From Schistocerca nitens (Eukaryota > Arthropoda > Insecta > Orthoptera > Acrididae): 64,000 nucleotides of DNA. The position numbers were made by a program, and so were the translations under genes. The DNA lies in assembly GCF_023898315.1 (NCBI RefSeq), contig NC_064619.1, positions 501,366,594 through 501,430,593 on the forward strand, in the 5' to 3' direction. Below, piece after piece: positions 63,271 through 64,000 of the stretch (positions are counted from its first letter, which is position 1; each line of letters begins with the position of its first letter). Under the pieces are notes generated by a model, which saw nothing but the letters and a program-made list of their open reading frames with translations, had not been told where the DNA came from and did no database searches.

Positions 63271-64000
63271 TAAATACAATTAATGATTTCCCATTTTTGT
63301 CTGTCTTAACATCGCTCATCCAGTGTGTTTCAAAGGGAAACGTACTCACAGGTTTCCAGTGAGGATCACTCTCCAGGGAAGAGGTGATTTAAAAACATGT
63401 ACTATTCCTAACGGTTATCGAGGTATTATTAGAAAGTCATGAGGTTAATCATATTGGCCACTTAAATGTGTACATCACTTCCACAGCTAAGTGCTCACTG
63501 TTTAGAAGCAAACACGCGGTAGTAAAAGGGTTGTAATAGTTCAATAGCGTAGTTCGTAACTGTGGCAAAGAAGTCATGTGTCTCAAACTCTTAAGTAATT
63601 CATCATAAAAGTATTTCAGACATAATTTACAGTCAAATATCACGTTCATTCAGTAATGCATTGATTTCGTCTTCAGAAAATGTATTTCCTAGCACTTACA
63701 GATGAAACAACAAAATTTCAAATACGTTACCCACCGGAAATAAAATACTACTCTGACCAGAAAGCTGTGTTTTATTCCACATTTCGTTTATAGTCTACAG
63801 CCAATGGTAAAACAATCGAATGCAAGAAATTAAAGAAGTTTAAAGTAAAAATGAAATCTGAAACATTTCTTACTTCGTTCAAATTCCAGCAAGATGATTC
63901 CATTTCATATACGTTATTAACCTGCTCCTCTCAAGTAAAACGCAAATAGGATTCTAATTGCAGACAATAAACCCCACTTTTCCATCTTTCCTGGAGTTTA
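63271..64000. other. Unassigned stretch to window end
   Basis: No gene or repeat recognised; AT-rich with short open frames only. Confidence 0.35.

Overview
The window looks like nuclear DNA of a large-genome insect, most likely an orthopteran of the grasshopper/locust type. That is inferred from repeat families I recognise as typical of such genomes: several tRNA-headed SINE families, RTE-like and CR1/L2-like LINEs, many Tc1/mariner families and Penelope-like debris. There is no operon structure, no ribosome binding sites and no dense coding. Almost all open reading frames are pieces of transposable elements (TEs), most broken by stops, frameshifts or later insertions.

The one convincing host gene is on the + strand. 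Two GC-rich exons (47652-47853 and 52825-53043) have consensus splice sites and matching phase (phase 1 to phase 1). They join into a continuous part of a fasciclin (FAS1) repeat protein, similar to Drosophila midline fasciclin or vertebrate TGFBI/periostin. The 4971-bp intron between them holds a Tc1 relic, a second DD41D-type mariner family and a Penelope-like fragment. The other exons must lie outside the window or are too small for me to find.

Layout. 0-1 kb: Tc1-A copy 1 (cut by the window edge). 1-4 kb: a SINE and an RTE LINE with a 5' inversion. 4.3-7 kb: old Tc1-C with an unidentified insert. 7.5-9 kb: mariner with a SINE inside. 9.4-12.4 kb: LINE relics and Tc1-D. 12.9-17 kb: a nest of mariner containing a CR1/L2 LINE containing a SINE, plus a second SINE. 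17.1-17.8 kb: an array of imperfect palindromes. 18-19.2 kb: dispersed repeat R. 19.4-20 kb: a tandem-dimer tRNA-headed retroposon. 20-22.7 kb: Tc1-F containing Tc1-B, with a SINE in a Tc1-B terminal repeat. 23-26.8 kb: SINEs and mostly unassigned sequence. 26.8-28.5 kb: Harbinger-like element with MADF remnants. 28.7-36.4 kb: three LINE copies, the longest split by Tc1-A copy 2. 37-47.3 kb: SINEs, a DD41D mariner with very long inverted repeats, Tc1-D, a TTAA-flanked Kolobok-like element, and Tc1-B. 47.3-47.55 kb: tandem hammerhead-like motifs. 47.6-53 kb: the FAS1 gene. 54-55.4 kb: Tc1-A copy 3, with an intact 340-aa transposase. 55.4-64 kb: repeat R, Tc1-E, RTE, two more SINE types and Tc1-B copy 3.

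No cellular pathway is encoded here. The relations between features are those of parasites and hosts: autonomous LINEs and Tc1/mariner elements, SINEs using LINE machinery, and repeated nested insertion, which gives a relative order of activity. The candidates most worth following up are the hammerhead-like arrays, the palindrome array, the Tc1-A family (intact, and with a 32-residue rather than 34-residue D-E spacing), repeat R, and the several SINE families that share one tail behind different tRNA heads.
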